A stretch of DNA of 5,293 nucleotides from contig JAADHL010000039.1 of NCBI GenBank assembly GCA_013151875.1, positions 1 to 5,293 on the forward strand. Direction: 5' to 3'. This DNA is from Deltaproteobacteria bacterium (GTDB lineage Bacteria > Myxococcota_A > UBA9042 > DTJE01). The translations under genes and the position numbers were made by a program. The notes under the pieces are model-generated. The model was not told the origin of the DNA. It did not search any database and saw only the letters and a list, made by a program, of their open reading frames with translations. Shown piece after piece: positions 4,082 to 5,293 of the stretch (the first letter of the stretch is position 1; every line of letters starts with the position of its first letter).

Positions 4082-5293
4082 ATGCTTCCGGCAGCGGTTT
4101 CGACCCTCATGCTTCTGGGCATGGCCGTGTTTGCGCTGCCGTGGGTTCGGGATTCGTCCGGGAGCCTGGCCCTGGACTTCGCCCTGATCTTTGCGTGGGC
4201 CACCCTCGCGATGGCCGCAGGTTGGTTCCAGGTGGCGCTTGTCGTTCCGCCCGGCGGCGCCCCGGAAAGGGATTTGGCCGCAGGACCGGGCGGGGCATGG
4301 TCCGGATTCACTGCGTCGGCTCTCTTCAGAACAGGTCTGGTGTTCGCAGCGGTTCTGGCGAACCTTTTCTGGTCAAACGCCGCAGCCGACAACTTCTGGT
4401 TCGGCTACTACGCCAGGATCGGCACTTACTCCACCGGTCTCAGATCCCCCGACCCCAAGGATCGACGATGGGCCATAGGTCGAATAGCCGAGATGGCCAG
4501 GGAGCCGGTAACGGACCTGGTGCGGCCGCTGGCGCGTTTGATGGATGACGACGACGAGTCGGTAAGGGCGGACGCGGTCGCGGCGCTGGCTCATCTGACG
4601 CGGCGAATGAGAATTGCAGTGAGTACCCTTGGTCAGGGAAACGAAGCTGGTCGTTGGGAACCTGGCTTGCTGGCTCGGCTCAGAAAACTGCTGGGCGACC
4701 CAGCCGCCCGCGTGCTGGAGGCAAGGGGGCCGGTCAGAAGGGCATGGATATTCGCGGTCGGGGGGATGGGCGATGCATCCGCGATTCCCATCCTGGAATC
4801 TGTTCTTGAGGGGCCTGAATCAACCACGGATGACAAGGTCGCCGCGGTTGATGCATTGGTGGACATCATGGATCCGGCCTGCCTGCCGGTCCTTGAAAAG
4901 GCCCTGACTTCACCCGAGGTAAGGGTCGCTGTGCATTCTGCCTGGGCCATTGGCCAGGTGCTGCGGGGGATGATCGGGGCGGACCCACTGAAGGCAGACA
5001 AGGACCACGAGTATCGGTCGGTTGTGTCTTTGATGACGCGTGTTCTGCCCTCCCTGGACGGCCAGGCGGTGTGCGCCTTTTTGAAACTGTTTCCTGACAT
5101 CGCGGATGCGAGGTTTACCGGCGCCTTGATCAGACTGTCGTCATCAAGGGCCTTGCCGGTACGATGCAAACGGCTCGAAAGGACGGTGTGGTTCGGGGCC
5201 CCGGAACCCATCGTGCCGGACGGCAGGGTGTCCGACCTTGTCCTGAACGCCATGGCCTCGGTGGCCCTGGGAAACAGGAAACTAAGGACCTTC
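4082..5293 (+). CDS. Membrane protein with HEAT-like repeats (3' end outside window)
   Basis: An uninterrupted frame of 404 codons from ATG 4082 runs off the end of the window without a stop. The N-terminal part has three hydrophobic spans, at about residues 4-21, 31-55 and 82-100, with a Gly/Pro/Ala-rich loop between the second and third. From about residue 126 the chain becomes a series of helical pairs typical of HEAT/PBS-lyase-type repeats: ESVRADAVAALAHL (159-172), PVRRAWIFAVGGMGDASAIP (217-236), and VAAVDALVDI...PEVRVAVHSAWAIGQ (253-292), with more weakly periodic helices after. Such repeats are protein-binding scaffolds with no catalysis. The start is uncertain: TTG 4064, in frame with GGA 6 bases upstream, would add an N-terminus Met-Lys-Arg-Ile-Thr-Asp whose basic residues suit a first membrane span; an in-frame stop at 4043-4045 limits any earlier start. 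If the N-terminus is cytoplasmic, three spans put the repeats in the periplasm. The specific family is not recognised. Confidence 0.75.
   Translation, partial: MLPAAVSTLMLLGMAVFALPWVRDSSGSLALDFALIFAWATLAMAAGWFQVALVVPPGGAPERDLAAGPGGAWSGFTASALFRTGLVFAAVLANLFWSNAAADNFWFGYYARIGTYSTGLRSPDPKDRRWAIGRIAEMAREPVTDLVRPLARLMDDDDESVRADAVAALAHLTRRMRIAVSTLGQGNEAGRWEPGLLARLRKLLGDPAARVLEARGPVRRAWIFAVGGMGDASAIPILESVLEGPESTTDDKVAAVDALVDIMDPACLPVLEKALTSPEVRVAVHSAWAIGQVLRGMIGADPLKADKDHEYRSVVSLMTRVLPSLDGQAVCAFLKLFPDIADARFTGALIRLSSSRALPVRCKRLERTVWFGAPEPIVPDGRVSDLVLNAMASVALGNRKLRTF

Noticed and set aside
4633..5253. Long open frame on the minus strand opposite the HEAT-repeat gene
   Set aside because: Its translation is Ser/Thr/Arg-rich with no domain pattern, and the + strand frame over the same bases shows membrane spans and HEAT-like repeats.

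Overview
The window is GC-rich with tightly packed genes, all on the + strand. It most resembles a chromosome segment from Myxococcota or a related deltaproteobacterial lineage. Three things point there: a MYXO-CTERM-like C-terminal anchor on the first (partial) protein, an AgmX/GltJ-type TonB-like protein with an N-terminal zinc ribbon and GYF domain, and two tandem beta-barrels of the type common in myxobacterial outer membranes. No mobile element, tRNA, rRNA or CRISPR array is visible, and no gene-free gap exceeds about 150 bases.

Layout. Positions 1-231 are the C-terminal end of an exported, membrane-anchored protein. After a 103-base gap with a possible promoter comes a 537-residue single-span envelope protein (335-1948). 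It has a cytoplasmic zinc ribbon and GYF domain, a long acidic linker, one membrane span, a lysine/proline-rich periplasmic linker and a TonB-like C-terminal domain with two cysteines. A 146-base gap follows, holding the best promoter candidate of the window and several inverted repeats. Next are two related outer-membrane beta-barrel proteins (2095-2760 and 2774-3484, 13 bases apart) and a small exported helix-hairpin-helix protein of the DUF4332 type (3518-3997). The window ends inside a gene (4082 or 4064 to beyond 5293) for a protein with about three membrane spans followed by HEAT-like repeats.

How the genes may work together. In Myxococcus xanthus, TonB-like AgmX/GltJ- or GltG-type proteins work with small outer-membrane beta-barrels in the Glt (gliding) and Nfs (spore coat) trans-envelope machines. 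The same combination here suggests a compact machine of that kind: the GYF/zinc-ribbon protein would receive a cytoplasmic signal, cross the inner membrane and contact one or both barrels through its C-terminal domain. The exported DUF4332 protein sits directly behind the barrels, likely in the same transcript, and would be a new periplasmic partner. This functional picture is inference from domain content and gene order; no gene in the window shows catalytic residues that would fix a reaction.
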